Source of the DNA: Chitinophagales bacterium
GTDB lineage: Bacteria > Bacteroidota > Bacteroidia > Chitinophagales > Chitinophagaceae
Assembly: GCA_015655125.1 (NCBI GenBank)
Contig: JAATFP010000111.1
Span: 1-47,028, forward strand
Direction of reading: 5' to 3'
DNA length: 47,028 bases
A model generated the notes under the pieces. The model was given only the letters and a program-made list of their open reading frames with translations, searched no databases and was not told where the DNA came from. The position numbers and the translations under genes were made by a program. Shown here in pieces: positions 16,920 through 26,446 of this stretch (its first letter is position 1; the number at the start of each line of letters is the position of its first letter).

Positions 16920-19898
16920 CTAAGGAACTTCCGTTCCCCAATCCCTGCCTTTTTCTGTTGCCGGTAATCCTTCTGTGATCCATCTCGCCGGCTTTGCATC
17001 TTTCAAATAATAATCGAAAAACTGTGCAAGCCTGATGGAAAGATCTTTCCTGTTTTTTCGCTCAACCAGATTATGATCCTCTCCATTGTATTCCAGCAGC
17101 CATACTTTTTTGCCAAGCCTGCGCAACGCCGTGAAATATTCAATTCCCTGGTACCACGGCACGGATCCGTCGGCATCGTTGTGCATGATGAGCAAAGGTG
17201 TTTGTACTTTATCGGCGTAAAACAACGGTGAATTTTTAACGTAGAGATCCTGTCGCTGCCATAACGTGGCACCTATACGACTCTGCGTTTTTTCATATTG
17301 AAATTGCCTGTTGAGGCCGGTTCCCCACCTGATACCGCCGTAAGCGCTCGTCATGTTTGCTACCGGCGCGCCTGCACCTGCTGCACGGAACATGTTCGTA
17401 CGCGTTACCAGGTAAGCAACCTGGTATCCTCCCCAGCTCTGTCCCTGGATGGCCATCCTTGCACTATCGACAAAAGGCATTTTAGCCAGAAACTTCGCTG
17501 CGCTCACAACGCTGTTGTACGCACTTTGCCCGGGTTCGCCGGTCTTGTAATATATATTCGGATCAAACACTATGTAACCATTGCTCACAAAATACGGGAT
17601 GTTTACTGTGGATGCACTCGGTGCCGGTGCCCGATAATTATATAAGCCGTCGGTATTTCGTTCATAGAAATAAAAAATGACGGGATATTTTTTCTTCGGA
17701 TCAAAATCCTGTGGCTTATACAGGATACCTTCGCTTACCTTTCCGTCAAACATTTTCCAATGCACCAATTCCGCTGTGAGCCAGTTGTAGCCATTTTGCT
17801 GGGATGCAATGTCGGTAAGCTTTACAGCAGCTGCAATGGTGCCCCCTGCAAATAATTCCGAGCCGGCAATACTGCTTTTTTGCAGCAAATACACTTCCGC
17901 ATTTTTTGCTTTCAATGTTCCGCCAAAAGAAAACGGCCCTTCCGTTAATTTAACAGGATCTGCGATTGTGTTGGCCGCCTTAGCATAATATCCGCCTTCC
18001 TTATTCGTCTTGTTAAAAGATTCCAGCAACATCACTTCGTTGCTGTCGATGAACCGCTTTTCGCGATCGAGCCGGACGTAATCAAACTCTGTTTTATTTC
18101 GTTTACCATAGCCATTCGTAATGTTCTTTGGCGATGAAACGCCCGCAGGATCTGTCTGCCAGATATCGTACACATCGCGTACCAGAAAATATCTATCGTC
18201 ATTTGTCCAGCCAATGGTACCAACCGCGCCGGGAAGATCGGGTACGTCATTCTCGATATCATATAAAGGCTCTTTGATCTTTTCCGTGATATTTTTTATT
18301 GCGTCGCTTGCAACATCATAGGTAAAATAATTTTTAGCGCCGGCATCGTACCAATAAACATAATGCCCTGCAGGCGATGCCTGGAAGAAACCGATCGACT
18401 TTTCCTTTACAACCTTTCGTTTACCTGTATTGGTATTTACGATGTACCCCGTGTATCGTGAACGACCTTCCCATTGCGCCGCGATCCTGCTGCCACGCGT
18501 TGTTTGGATCAATACCCAGTTGGCATTCCCCTCATCCACCAAGGACGCATTTTCTACATCCGGCCCTGCCAATTGAACCATACCATCGGTACCGATGTTA
18601 ACCACCGACAAATAACTCCTTCTTTGTTCCTGCGCTAACTGCTTTAGTTGCTGAGGCTGCAGGTAATCATCATTGTAATGCCAGATATCCAGCCGTGCAA
18701 GCTCAAAATCAACCAAAGTAGTGTCACGCGCAGGTTGTACCGGCGTTGTGCCGAAAAATAATCTTCTTCCATTCTTACTAAAAGCAGGAACATAATTTTC
18801 ACTAACGGTAAATCCCACACGCATTCCCGAAGTATGCTGATCCACGAGTACGGAAGCCGAATCTTTTGTGGGGGTATAGAACCACAACTTATAAAATTTT
18901 TGCAAGGCTTTCGCACTACTGTCACGCTCTGCCACAAATGCAAGCTGAACACCGTCTTCATCAAACGTAAAATTTTTAGCATCGTTGAAAGCCCTCATAA
19001 CGGTATCAATCTTGTCTGCTTCCAAATGATATATCAGCACCAACGCCTTACTGTTGCTATCTTTTGGGTTCTTAGTCGTTTCCAGTAGCAGCCTTGTTCC
19101 TTTTTTATCAAACAAATATTCACTTACAAACTTAAATGTCCTTGAATTACCGGCAGCAGTTTGTCGAACGGTCAGGTCGGTTCCTTCTGAAGAAGCCCCC
19201 GAAGCAGCATCCTCACCTTCTGCATCAGCAGGCAGTTGTTGCTCAGCGAGCAGGGCATCAGCTTTCTTATAAATTCCCTTTACGGCTTTTTGGGTTGCAG
19301 CAATTACTTTTTCTTTTTCGATTTTGCCTTTTACAGAATCAAGTGATTTACGGATCATAGAATCGGAAAGCTTTGCCAGCTGGTCTATCCTGATTTTTAA
19401 AGAATCAGGTGTTATCTTTTTCTTCGCGGTATCCGGCGCAGATTTTTCTGATTGATACGCCAGCCAGCCAAAACCTTTCTCCGGCGTTTTATAGGATTTT
19501 ATGCGACTGATCTTTGCAACGCTGTCTTTGCCAAGTTCTACAATTGCAAGGGAATCCTTCGGCATTTCGTCCGGCTTTTTCTTTTTGATACGTGCCTGGC
19601 GCGTATCCTGGTAAAGCGGCCTGATCTTAAAAATTGCGTATCTGCTGTCTTCCGTAATAATACCGTTATAACCGCGCGGGACCGTTATCTTATAATTTGT
19701 TTTGAGATTCTGCACTACCATCACGCCGTCACCTTCCTGCGCCACAATGCTGTAAAGAACGTAATTGCCATCGTTGCTGATATACCGCTCCCCTGCCGAT
19801 TTCCAGCCATCATAAACACTATGATCAAGCGGTTTGCGTGTTTGGGAAAAAGACAATATTGAACTCAATAGAAATATTGGCAAAAGAAATTTTGACAT
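16920..19898 (-). CDS. Secreted S9-family (prolyl oligopeptidase-like) peptidase
   Basis: 992 residues from the ATG at 19898; a TTG six bases upstream is possible but less likely. The signal peptide covers about 1-19 (MSKFLLPIFLLSSILSFSQT). A long N-terminal beta-propeller region is broken by a charged Ala/Lys/Glu-rich insert (about residues 135-235). The C-terminal alpha/beta-hydrolase domain has the nucleophile Ser at about 821 in GQSWGGYQ, the acid Asp at about 910 in HNDADGSVPW and His at about 942 in GEDHNL. Enzymes of this group cleave peptides in the periplasm, often dipeptidyl or acylaminoacyl peptidases. It is the last gene of a minus-strand trmH-PAP2-S9 run. Confidence 0.9.
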   Translation of the reverse strand: MSKFLLPIFLLSSILSFSQTRKPLDHSVYDGWKSAGERYISNDGNYVLYSIVAQEGDGVMVVQNLKTNYKITVPRGYNGIITEDSRYAIFKIRPLYQDTRQARIKKKKPDEMPKDSLAIVELGKDSVAKISRIKSYKTPEKGFGWLAYQSEKSAPDTAKKKITPDSLKIRIDQLAKLSDSMIRKSLDSVKGKIEKEKVIAATQKAVKGIYKKADALLAEQQLPADAEGEDAASGASSEGTDLTVRQTAAGNSRTFKFVSEYLFDKKGTRLLLETTKNPKDSNSKALVLIYHLEADKIDTVMRAFNDAKNFTFDEDGVQLAFVAERDSSAKALQKFYKLWFYTPTKDSASVLVDQHTSGMRVGFTVSENYVPAFSKNGRRLFFGTTPVQPARDTTLVDFELARLDIWHYNDDYLQPQQLKQLAQEQRRSYLSVVNIGTDGMVQLAGPDVENASLVDEGNANWVLIQTTRGSRIAAQWEGRSRYTGYIVNTNTGKRKVVKEKSIGFFQASPAGHYVYWYDAGAKNYFTYDVASDAIKNITEKIKEPLYDIENDVPDLPGAVGTIGWTNDDRYFLVRDVYDIWQTDPAGVSSPKNITNGYGKRNKTEFDYVRLDREKRFIDSNEVMLLESFNKTNKEGGYYAKAANTIADPVKLTEGPFSFGGTLKAKNAEVYLLQKSSIAGSELFAGGTIAAAVKLTDIASQQNGYNWLTAELVHWKMFDGKVSEGILYKPQDFDPKKKYPVIFYFYERNTDGLYNYRAPAPSASTVNIPYFVSNGYIVFDPNIYYKTGEPGQSAYNSVVSAAKFLAKMPFVDSARMAIQGQSWGGYQVAYLVTRTNMFRAAGAGAPVANMTSAYGGIRWGTGLNRQFQYEKTQSRIGATLWQRQDLYVKNSPLFYADKVQTPLLIMHNDADGSVPWYQGIEYFTALRRLGKKVWLLEYNGEDHNLVERKNRKDLSIRLAQFFDYYLKDAKPARWITEGLPATEKGRDWGTEVP

Positions 19899-19945
19899 AG
19901 ACAATTGGTTTGTACCTTAAAGATATTGGAAAGTGATGGTTTTTA

Positions 19946-20449
19946 TCAACCGTTTGTAACATTACGGGCATGTACTTCCATACGCGGTTTCTGCAGGCGC
20001 TTCAGGATGAGCAGCGAAATCACCATCCACATAAATGCCATGCAAAAACCGGTAATCACATCGCTTGCATAGTGTACACGGAGATATATTCTGCTGATAC
20101 CGACCATCAGCATAATAATAGAAAAAAGCAGGATGAGCAACATCTTCCAGCCCCTTTGAAGCGCAGATTTGGTGAGAATATAAATAAGTAACCCGAAGAA
20201 TGAGAAGCTCATAAAAGCATGACCACTGGGGAAACTCAATCCTTCTACCGGGTGCAGAAGCGGCATTACCGGGCGCTGGCGCTGAAAGAATATCTTTAGC
20301 GTGAACATCACCAGCACAGAACTGAGCGAAACCGTGGCAACTTTTACACCCAGCCAGTAGTCTTTTTTAATGAAGAAAAAATAAAACATCAAGGTCAAAA
20401 ATGCGGGTATCAAAAAGAATTGAGAACCGAGCCATGTAAAGCTCTGCAT
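19946..20449 (-). CDS. PAP2-family phosphatase, 3' part readable from the first ATG after the internal stop
   Basis: 167 residues from the ATG at 20449. The three PAP2 signature motifs are present: KIFFQRQRP, PSGHAF and SRIYLRVHYASD, with membrane helices between and after them. Such enzymes dephosphorylate undecaprenyl pyrophosphate or phosphatidic acid at the membrane. From this start the protein would lack the first helix and linker that homologues carry; these are encoded just upstream but cut off by an in-frame TGA (see the separate pseudogene entry). Whether a working protein is made from this ATG is unclear. Confidence 0.7.
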   Translation of the reverse strand: MQSFTWLGSQFFLIPAFLTLMFYFFFIKKDYWLGVKVATVSLSSVLVMFTLKIFFQRQRPVMPLLHPVEGLSFPSGHAFMSFSFFGLLIYILTKSALQRGWKMLLILLFSIIMLMVGISRIYLRVHYASDVITGFCMAFMWMVISLLILKRLQKPRMEVHARNVTNG

Positions 20450-20662
20450 GAAAGTTGTAAGTCCGTCGGAAACATACGGCTTTAAAAAATCAAATACGTT
20501 GCGATCAAAAGTATCTCTTTTTAAAACGAAGATCCGTTTGATAAAAAATAATACGATCAGCAGACAAAGTACAAAAGAAATAAAAAGCGCACAAACTCAC
20601 ATGCTCAGCAATTTCACCTTCTTAGGTAAATCAGTATTTGTTGTGCCTGCCTTTGCAATCAT
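19946..20662 (-). pseudogene. Full-length PAP2 phosphatase gene interrupted by TGA at codon 22
   Basis: Reading from the ATG at 20662 in the same frame gives 21 residues (MIAKAGTTNTDLPKKVKLLS and M), then TGA at 20599-20597. The frame then stays open for 49 codons that look like authentic PAP2 N-terminus: a hydrophobic helix (FISFVLCLLIVLFFIKRIF) and FDRNVFDFLKPYVSDGLTTF, running straight into the 167-residue part. The total of 238 codons is the normal family length. There is no ATG, GTG or TTG between the TGA and 20449. UGA is an ordinary stop in neighbours (etfB, permease), so recoding is unlikely. A point mutation, for example TGG to TGA, or a sequencing error fits best. Confidence 0.65.
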
Positions 20663-20733
20663 GTATAAAATTTATTATTCTGCAATAGATATTTCGATGT
20701 GAATATTCACTGGCAAATACCGTGCTATTGCTT

Positions 20734-21324
20734 TCATTCTTCATCTATAAAACCCCAGCTTGCACGCAAATCATTCAAATGACCACTGTCTAATTGCTGC
20801 GAGGCATAATGACCGGCCCGTGTTTTTTGCCGGAACGCCTCATACACCGAAACGGCGCAGGCTACCGAAATGTTGAGCGATTTAATAATTCCCACCTGCG
20901 GTATGATAAAGTTGCCATCCGCCATCGCGATGATCTCGTCGGAGCAGCCGCTATGTTCATTTCCAAAAACGAGCGCTACTTTTTTCGTCAGATCCAATTC
21001 ATATAATCCCACGGCACCGGTGCTTAAATGAGTGGTATATATTTTATTAAAACGGTTCCGAAGTGCCGCAAAACATTCACCGGCATCCGTAAATTGGTGA
21101 ACAGTGAGCCATTTTGCCGCACTGGAAGAACTTTTGGCTCCCCATTTTTTATGCTTGCCAATGACGGTATTAAGGATATAAATGTCCTGGATGCCCACTG
21201 CATCGCAGGTTCTCATCACTGCCGAAACATTATGCGGGTCAGCTACGTTTTCCAGCACGACGGTGAGGCCGGGCTGCCGTTTGATCAAAACATTGGTGAG
21301 CCGCTCATTTCTTTCTGGTGTCAT
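20734..21324 (-). CDS. trmH: TrmH-type tRNA (guanosine-2'-O)-methyltransferase
   Basis: 196 residues, a SPOUT-class methyltransferase. Motif 1 is LENVADPHNVSAVMRTCDAVG, with the conserved Asn and Arg. Motif 2 is LVFGNEHSGCSDE and motif 3 is IIPQVGIIKSLNISVACAVS, forming the SAM-binding knot. The N-terminal RNERLTNVLIKRQPGLTVVL matches the TrmH group, which methylates the ribose of G18 in tRNA, rather than the 23S rRNA group (RlmB). It is the first gene of a minus-strand run and is divergent from the M13 peptidase gene; its stop is 71 bases before the PAP2 start. Confidence 0.88.
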   Translation of the reverse strand: MTPERNERLTNVLIKRQPGLTVVLENVADPHNVSAVMRTCDAVGIQDIYILNTVIGKHKKWGAKSSSSAAKWLTVHQFTDAGECFAALRNRFNKIYTTHLSTGAVGLYELDLTKKVALVFGNEHSGCSDEIIAMADGNFIIPQVGIIKSLNISVACAVSVYEAFRQKTRAGHYASQQLDSGHLNDLRASWGFIDEE

Positions 21325-21413
21325 GTTGCGAAAATCTGCATAAACTGCCTTTCATCAAAATATTTTTTATTCAACGCCATCATTCCATACATTTAATGAT
21401 AAATCAACTCAAC

Positions 21414-23444
21414 ATGAAAAAATTAGCTTTCTGTGCTATCTCCTGCTGCATGTTGGCGGCATGTAACAATGCTGCCAGTCACAAAGCCGCAGACAAACCG
21501 GACATACTCGCGGCGGATCTTGATACGACAGTAAGTCCGGGCGAAGACTTTTTTCAATATGCCAACGGCGGATGGATAAAACGAACAACGATACCTGCTG
21601 CTGAAAGCGGATGGGGAATCGGCAATATGGTGGAAGAAGATATCCAGTTGCGGTTAAAAAAAATCAACGAAGATGCCGTGAAAGAAAAAGCTGCCGATGG
21701 TTCCACGACTCAAAAGATTGCGGATTTTTGGAAAAGCGGAATGGATAGCGCAAACATTGACAAAGCAAAACTCTCGCCATTGAAGCCCGATTTTGATGCG
21801 ATCGATGCGATCACCAATACCGATCAGCTGATCGCAGTAGTGGCATCGTTTCACAGAAAATCCATTGGCGGCTTCTTTGGAGACTATGTTGGTCAGGACG
21901 ATAAGCAAAGCGATAAAATGGCATTCTTCATCAGCCAGGGCGGACTTGGTTTGCCGAACCGGGATTATTATTTCAACACCGATGAACGTACGGTTAAGAT
22001 CAAAGCCGCTTACAAAGATTACATGAATAAAACCTTCCGCCAGCTTGACACTGCAAGTGCTGCGAAGAATACAGAGGCTGTGCTGAATCTTGAAACAAAA
22101 CTTGCAAAATCAAGTCGCAAGCTGGCCGACTTGCGCGATCCTTACAAAAATTACAATAAAATGAGCTGGACGGAACTCGCTAAGAAAGCGCCCAATGTAA
22201 ACTGGACGGAATACGCAAAATTAACGGGCGCCAATAAAGTTGATTCTGTGATCGTGGGGCAGCCGGAGTTCCTTGTAACATTAAGCAATGAGGTAAAAGC
22301 CACTCCGATAGATACATGGAAAAGCTATCTTAAACTTCGGTTGATACAAAGTTCGGCTTCGGAGCTTGATCAAACTACCTTTAATAATTATTTTGAATAC
22401 AGGAAGACGCTGACCGGTGCCACCGAGCCGCGCCCGAGATGGAAACGCGTTTTGTCTTCCGAAGAAGATGCCATCGGTGAAGCATTGGGACAATTATTCG
22501 TAAAAGAGTATTTTAGCGAAACAGCGAAAAAACGATATAATGATATCGTTGAAAATATCCGTGCGGCCTATAAAGAAAGGATCGCGAAACTTTCCTGGAT
22601 GAGCGACAGCACAAAACAAAAGGCCTTCGAAAAACTCGCGAAGATCACCAAAAAAGTGGGCTATCCCGATAAATGGAAAGACTTCAGCTCGCTAAAGATT
22701 GATGATGGCCCATGGATATTAAACGTACAACGCGCCAATGAATGGTGGCACAATTACGAGATCAATAAATTAGGTAAACCCGTTGACCGTACCGAGTGGA
22801 CGATGACCCCACAAACGTACAATGCTTACTACAATCCGAGCAACAATGAGATCGTAATGCCGGCGGGTATTTTTGCCGTGCCCGGTTATAAAGATGACGA
22901 ACTCGATGATGCGCTGGTATACGGTTATGCAGCGGCATCTACTATTGGTCATGAGATCACGCACGGCTTCGACGACCAGGGAAGGCAATATGATGACGCT
23001 GGTAATTTGAAAAACTGGTGGACAAAAAAAGATGAAGACGAGTTTTCCAAAAGGGCATCCTTCATTATAAAACAATTCAACGAGTTTAACCCGGTTGACA
23101 CCCTGCACATCAACGGTGATGCCACGCAGGGAGAAAATATCGCCGATCTTGGCGGTATGCTGCTCGGCCTGGATGCATTCAAAAAGACAGATGCGTTTAA
23201 AAAGAATGATAAGATCGCGGGACTTACGCAATTGCAGCGCTACTTCCTTGGTTATGCTTTGGGTTGGCTATACACGGTAAAAAAAGAACGTCTCGCCAAT
23301 CTGGTGATGACCGACGTACATTCGCCGGCTAAAGAAAGGGTAAATGGCCCCGTAGTAAATATTCCGGAATTTTATGAAGCATTCGGAATTAAAAAAGGAG
23401 ATAAGATGTACCGTGCGGATAGTTTGCGGGTGAATATCTGGTAA
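21414..23444 (+). CDS. M13-family zinc metalloendopeptidase, lipoprotein (copy 1)
   Basis: 676 residues from the ATG at 21414; upstream in-frame ATGs at 21318 and 21396 would put extra residues before the signal. The signal ends in a lipobox, CCMLAAC, so the protein is probably lipid-anchored. The N-terminal M13 domain (about 40-420) begins PGEDFFQYANGGWIKR. The catalytic domain has HEITH (513-517) with the downstream ligand Glu574 in ENIADLGG, and the C-terminal MYRADSLRVNIW. The family (neprilysin, PepO) cuts oligopeptides outside the cytoplasm. A paralogue of nearly equal length lies at 40744-42762; from HEXXH to the end both are 164 residues. Confidence 0.93.
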   Translation: MKKLAFCAISCCMLAACNNAASHKAADKPDILAADLDTTVSPGEDFFQYANGGWIKRTTIPAAESGWGIGNMVEEDIQLRLKKINEDAVKEKAADGSTTQKIADFWKSGMDSANIDKAKLSPLKPDFDAIDAITNTDQLIAVVASFHRKSIGGFFGDYVGQDDKQSDKMAFFISQGGLGLPNRDYYFNTDERTVKIKAAYKDYMNKTFRQLDTASAAKNTEAVLNLETKLAKSSRKLADLRDPYKNYNKMSWTELAKKAPNVNWTEYAKLTGANKVDSVIVGQPEFLVTLSNEVKATPIDTWKSYLKLRLIQSSASELDQTTFNNYFEYRKTLTGATEPRPRWKRVLSSEEDAIGEALGQLFVKEYFSETAKKRYNDIVENIRAAYKERIAKLSWMSDSTKQKAFEKLAKITKKVGYPDKWKDFSSLKIDDGPWILNVQRANEWWHNYEINKLGKPVDRTEWTMTPQTYNAYYNPSNNEIVMPAGIFAVPGYKDDELDDALVYGYAAASTIGHEITHGFDDQGRQYDDAGNLKNWWTKKDEDEFSKRASFIIKQFNEFNPVDTLHINGDATQGENIADLGGMLLGLDAFKKTDAFKKNDKIAGLTQLQRYFLGYALGWLYTVKKERLANLVMTDVHSPAKERVNGPVVNIPEFYEAFGIKKGDKMYRADSLRVNIW

Positions 23445-23464
23445 TGAGTGCATACTTTATAAAG

Positions 23465-23543
23465 AATAATGGATAATTTTTTAGCAACACTAACTGATCT
23501 GAATTTCAGCGAATGTTCGGCGGCAAAGAAATTATCCATTATT
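23465..23543. repeat. 15-bp inverted repeat between convergent M13 and hisIE genes
   Basis: aataatggataattt at 23465-23479 is the exact reverse complement of 23529-23543, around a 49-base core. On the plus strand a run of T follows the right arm (to 23549), so it could end M13 transcription. The right arm covers the hisIE stop codon. It resembles the AT-rich arm-and-core elements. Confidence 0.65.
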
Positions 23544-24137
23544 TTTTTTGTGTCTTTTTTCCAAAATAAATTCAATATCTTTTAACGTAGATCCTTTCGC
23601 CTGCAACAATATGAGGTAATGAAAAAGCAGGTCAGCCGCTTCTTCTTTAAATAGTTCATCATTGTTGTCTTTGGCTTCAATCACCAGTTCGACGGCTTCC
23701 TCACCCACTTTTTGCGCAATTTTATTGATTCCTTTCTGAAATAAGCTACTGGTATAGGATGCCCCGGAAGGATTGTTTTTCCGCTCATAAATGACCGATT
23801 CGAGAACCGGCAAAAAGCGCTGAGGTTCATTTTTTTCTTTCCAGCAGGTATCGTCGCCGGTGTGGCACACAGGGCCTGCAGGCGTTACTTTTATGAGCAA
23901 ACTGTCTCCGTCGCAATCGATTCTTATTTCTTTCATCAATAAAAAATTCCCACTATCTTCCCCTTTTGTCCAAAGCCGGCCTTTACTCCGGCTAAAGAAA
24001 GTTACGTTACCTGTGGTAAGCGTTATTTCAACAGCCTCATCATTCATAAAACCGAGCATTAATACTTTCCCGGTAGCGTCATCCTGAATGATGGCAGGCA
24101 CAAGTTTATCTGCATATTTCTCAAAATCTATTTTCAT
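23532..24137 (-). CDS. hisIE: Bifunctional phosphoribosyl-AMP cyclohydrolase / phosphoribosyl-ATP pyrophosphatase
   Basis: 201 residues from the ATG at 24137 (MKIDFEKYADKLVPAIIQDD). An in-frame ATG at 24251 would add 38 basic residues with no family counterpart. HisI is residues about 1-115, with FFSRSKGRLWTKGEDSGN and the metal-binding DCDGDSLL and CHTGDDTCW. HisE is about 118-201, with GEEAVELVIEAK and EEAADLLFHYLILL. The fusion removes pyrophosphate from PR-ATP and opens the adenine ring, steps 2 and 3 of histidine synthesis. It is the last gene of the his operon, 165 bases after hisF, the widest gap in the cluster. Confidence 0.95.
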   Translation of the reverse strand: MKIDFEKYADKLVPAIIQDDATGKVLMLGFMNDEAVEITLTTGNVTFFSRSKGRLWTKGEDSGNFLLMKEIRIDCDGDSLLIKVTPAGPVCHTGDDTCWKEKNEPQRFLPVLESVIYERKNNPSGASYTSSLFQKGINKIAQKVGEEAVELVIEAKDNNDELFKEEAADLLFHYLILLQAKGSTLKDIEFILEKRHKKNNG

Positions 24138-24302
24138 CTTTTTTTTATTTAAAGAAGTCTCATTTTTCAGACTGTTAATAAGCATGTCTTCCTTTTTCTT
24201 AAAACGTAAACGCATTTTTCGCTTCGCTCCCACTGTTGGCGACGGATGCATATAAATATCGCAATAGGTACAATTGCTATCGGTAACCCTATAAAAAAGG
24301 AT

Positions 24303-25061
24303 TCATAATCGCACAGGTATTCGTTGCATATGAAGATATCTTTTAAGTTCAGCAATCCCTGTCTCCTTGTAATGAAAAATACTTGCGGCCAAAGCCGCAT
24401 CTGCATTGGATTTCAAAAATACATCTGAAAAGTGCTGCATATTGCCGGCACCGCCCGATGCTATAACGGGAACGGGTAGATGATTCGACAGTTGAGCAAC
24501 GATATCAAGTGCAAAACCGTTTTTTGTTCCGTCGTTATTCATGGACGTAAGTAAAATTTCTCCTGCACCCAAAGCCACGGCTTGTTTTGCCCAATCGATC
24601 GCTTTAATATCTGTTTTGGTTCGTCCGCCATTCAGGTAAACATACCATTCGCCATCAGGCTCACATTTCGTGTCGATGGCCAATACTATACATTGGCTTC
24701 CAAAATTATCTTTCAGGTGAACCAGTAATCCGGGATCTTTAAAAGCAGCCGAATTCACCGAAACCTTATCTGCGCCACTTTCCAGCAAAACTGCCACATC
24801 CTCAACAGAGCAAATTCCTCCGCCAACCGTAAAAGGAATATTAATCCTGGCCGCAACATTTTTTACAAGTTCCGCAAAAGTTTTCCTTTTTTCAACGGTT
24901 GCCGTAATATCCAGCAATACAAGCTCGTCGGCCCCTTGCCCGGAATACAATAGAGCCAGTTCCACCGGATCGCCGGCATCAACGATGTTTTCAAAGTTGA
25001 TACCTTTCACCGTGCGGCCATCTTTTATATCAAGGCATGGTATAATTCGTTTACAAAGCAC
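24303..25061 (-). CDS. hisF: Imidazole glycerol phosphate synthase cyclase subunit
   Basis: 252 residues, a TIM barrel. The catalytic aspartates are visible at Asp11 ([12 protein letters not shown]) and Asp130 (LAIDTK). Phosphate-binding loops are VGGGIC and ASGGAGN. HisF uses ammonia from HisH to turn PRFAR into imidazole glycerol phosphate and AICAR. It starts 9 bases after the hisA stop, so the two are certainly on one transcript. Confidence 0.97.
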   Translation of the reverse strand: MLCKRIIPCLDIKDGRTVKGINFENIVDAGDPVELALLYSGQGADELVLLDITATVEKRKTFAELVKNVAARINIPFTVGGGICSVEDVAVLLESGADKVSVNSAAFKDPGLLVHLKDNFGSQCIVLAIDTKCEPDGEWYVYLNGGRTKTDIKAIDWAKQAVALGAGEILLTSMNNDGTKNGFALDIVAQLSNHLPVPVIASGGAGNMQHFSDVFLKSNADAALAASIFHYKETGIAELKRYLHMQRIPVRL

Positions 25062-25070
25062 CTGGTTTGT

Positions 25071-25841
25071 TTAGCGTTTAGTGTTTATGTTTGCGAGTTG
25101 CCGCAGTTCAAGCGTATTTTCATAAATAGCCTTGCCGATGATCGCGCCTGCGCAGCCAATTTCTTTTAGCTCCAGCACATCTTCCAGACTGGCAACACCT
25201 CCACTTGCAGTCAGTTTTATCTCCGGGTGTTGCTCCATGATCCTTTTGTACAATTTTATCGATGGCCCCTTCATCAAACCATCTTTTGAAATATCCGTAC
25301 AAAAAATATTAGTTGCACCAAGGCTTGTTAATTGACCGATAAAATCATATACAGTTAATCCGCTATCTTCCTGCCAGCCGCTGATCTTTACAATTTCGTC
25401 TAATACATCGGCTCCAACGAAAAATCTATCCGGGCCAAATTCCATCAGCCACTCGTTCAATAATTCAGGGTGGCGGACGGCAATACTACCGATAGTTACC
25501 ATCGATGCTCCGGCGCTGAGGATATTTTGAACGTCGGAAATATTTTTTACACCGCCGCCAAAATCAATAACAAGATTTGTTTGCGAGGCTATTTTTTCAA
25601 GCACCGAAAAATTTGCAACAACACCTGTCTTCGCTCCGTCCAGGTCCACGATATGCAATCGTGCCAGGCCCGCCTCTTCAAATTGCTTTGCTGCAATGAG
25701 CGGATCATCATAATAGGTTTTTTGCTTTGCATAATCACCATTGGTGAGCCTTACGCATTTACCACCGATGATATCAATCGCCGGAATAACAAAGTGAGCG
25801 CCGGTATTTGATGTTACAGAAGTATTAGTTGATATAGCCAT
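25071..25841 (-). CDS. hisA: ProFAR isomerase
   Basis: 256 residues. HisA isomerises ProFAR to PRFAR (Amadori rearrangement). The TIM-barrel motifs are VIPAIDIIGGKCVRL, with the catalytic Asp at about 23, the second Asp in CTDISKDGLMKGP, and the phosphate loops DFGGGV and ASGGV. About 15 polar residues (MAISTNTSVTSNTGAHF) precede the usual HisA start, and no nearer ATG is available, so the extension may be real. It lies 16 bases after hisH. Confidence 0.95.
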   Translation of the reverse strand: MAISTNTSVTSNTGAHFVIPAIDIIGGKCVRLTNGDYAKQKTYYDDPLIAAKQFEEAGLARLHIVDLDGAKTGVVANFSVLEKIASQTNLVIDFGGGVKNISDVQNILSAGASMVTIGSIAVRHPELLNEWLMEFGPDRFFVGADVLDEIVKISGWQEDSGLTVYDFIGQLTSLGATNIFCTDISKDGLMKGPSIKLYKRIMEQHPEIKLTASGGVASLEDVLELKEIGCAGAIIGKAIYENTLELRQLANINTKR

Positions 25842-25857
25842 GATAGAAATTTACAGG

Positions 25858-26445
25858 TCATGTTCTTTCAATAAAATTTTTTAACAGCTTTTCACCGGCC
25901 CGTCCGGATTTCTCCGGGTGAAATTGCACCGCATAAAAATTCCCGCTATGCAAAGCAGCGCTGTACGGTAAAATATAAGTTGTTTGGGCACAAGTATGCT
26001 GCGATATCACTGCATAATAACCATGAACATAATACATATATTCATGTTCCTTCAATCCTTCAAATAAAACCGACCTGCAATTTTCAATATCGTTCCAGCC
26101 AACCTGGGGTACTTTTAATAACGGCGATGCAAATTTTTTTACGTTTGCATCAAATATCCCAAGCCCGGATGTATCGCCTTCTTCTGAATGCGCGCACATC
26201 AGTTGCATTCCAAGGCAAATCCCCAGCACCGGCTGCAACAGGTTTTTGATAATCGTATCCAGGTCGCGCTCCTGTAAATATTGCATGGCCGATGCTGCAT
26301 GGCCCACTCCGGGAAAAATAATTCTATCCGCATTTTCTATCTGCCTCTTGTTATCGGTTATGATTGAATCTACACCTATCCTGTTCAGCGCATTTTGCAC
26401 GCTAAACACGTTTCCCGAATTATATTTTATGATTGCAACCTGCAT
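25858..26445 (-). CDS. hisH: Imidazole glycerol phosphate synthase glutaminase subunit
   Basis: 195 residues from the ATG at 26445, one base after the hisB stop; an ATG 48 bases upstream lies inside hisB and is rejected. This class I glutamine amidotransferase has the nucleophile Cys77 in LGICLGMQLM and the His176/Glu178 pair in VQFHPEKSG. It supplies ammonia to HisF through the subunit interface. The adjacent hisA and hisF fit the joint complex. Confidence 0.96.
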   Translation of the reverse strand: MQVAIIKYNSGNVFSVQNALNRIGVDSIITDNKRQIENADRIIFPGVGHAASAMQYLQERDLDTIIKNLLQPVLGICLGMQLMCAHSEEGDTSGLGIFDANVKKFASPLLKVPQVGWNDIENCRSVLFEGLKEHEYMYYVHGYYAVISQHTCAQTTYILPYSAALHSGNFYAVQFHPEKSGRAGEKLLKNFIERT

Positions 26446-26446
26446 C

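Noticed and set aside
19946..20662. UGA recoding as tryptophan in the PAP2 gene
   Set aside because: UGA ends other genes here (etfB, the permease, the his leader), so it is a normal stop. No selenocysteine-type element was recognised after it.
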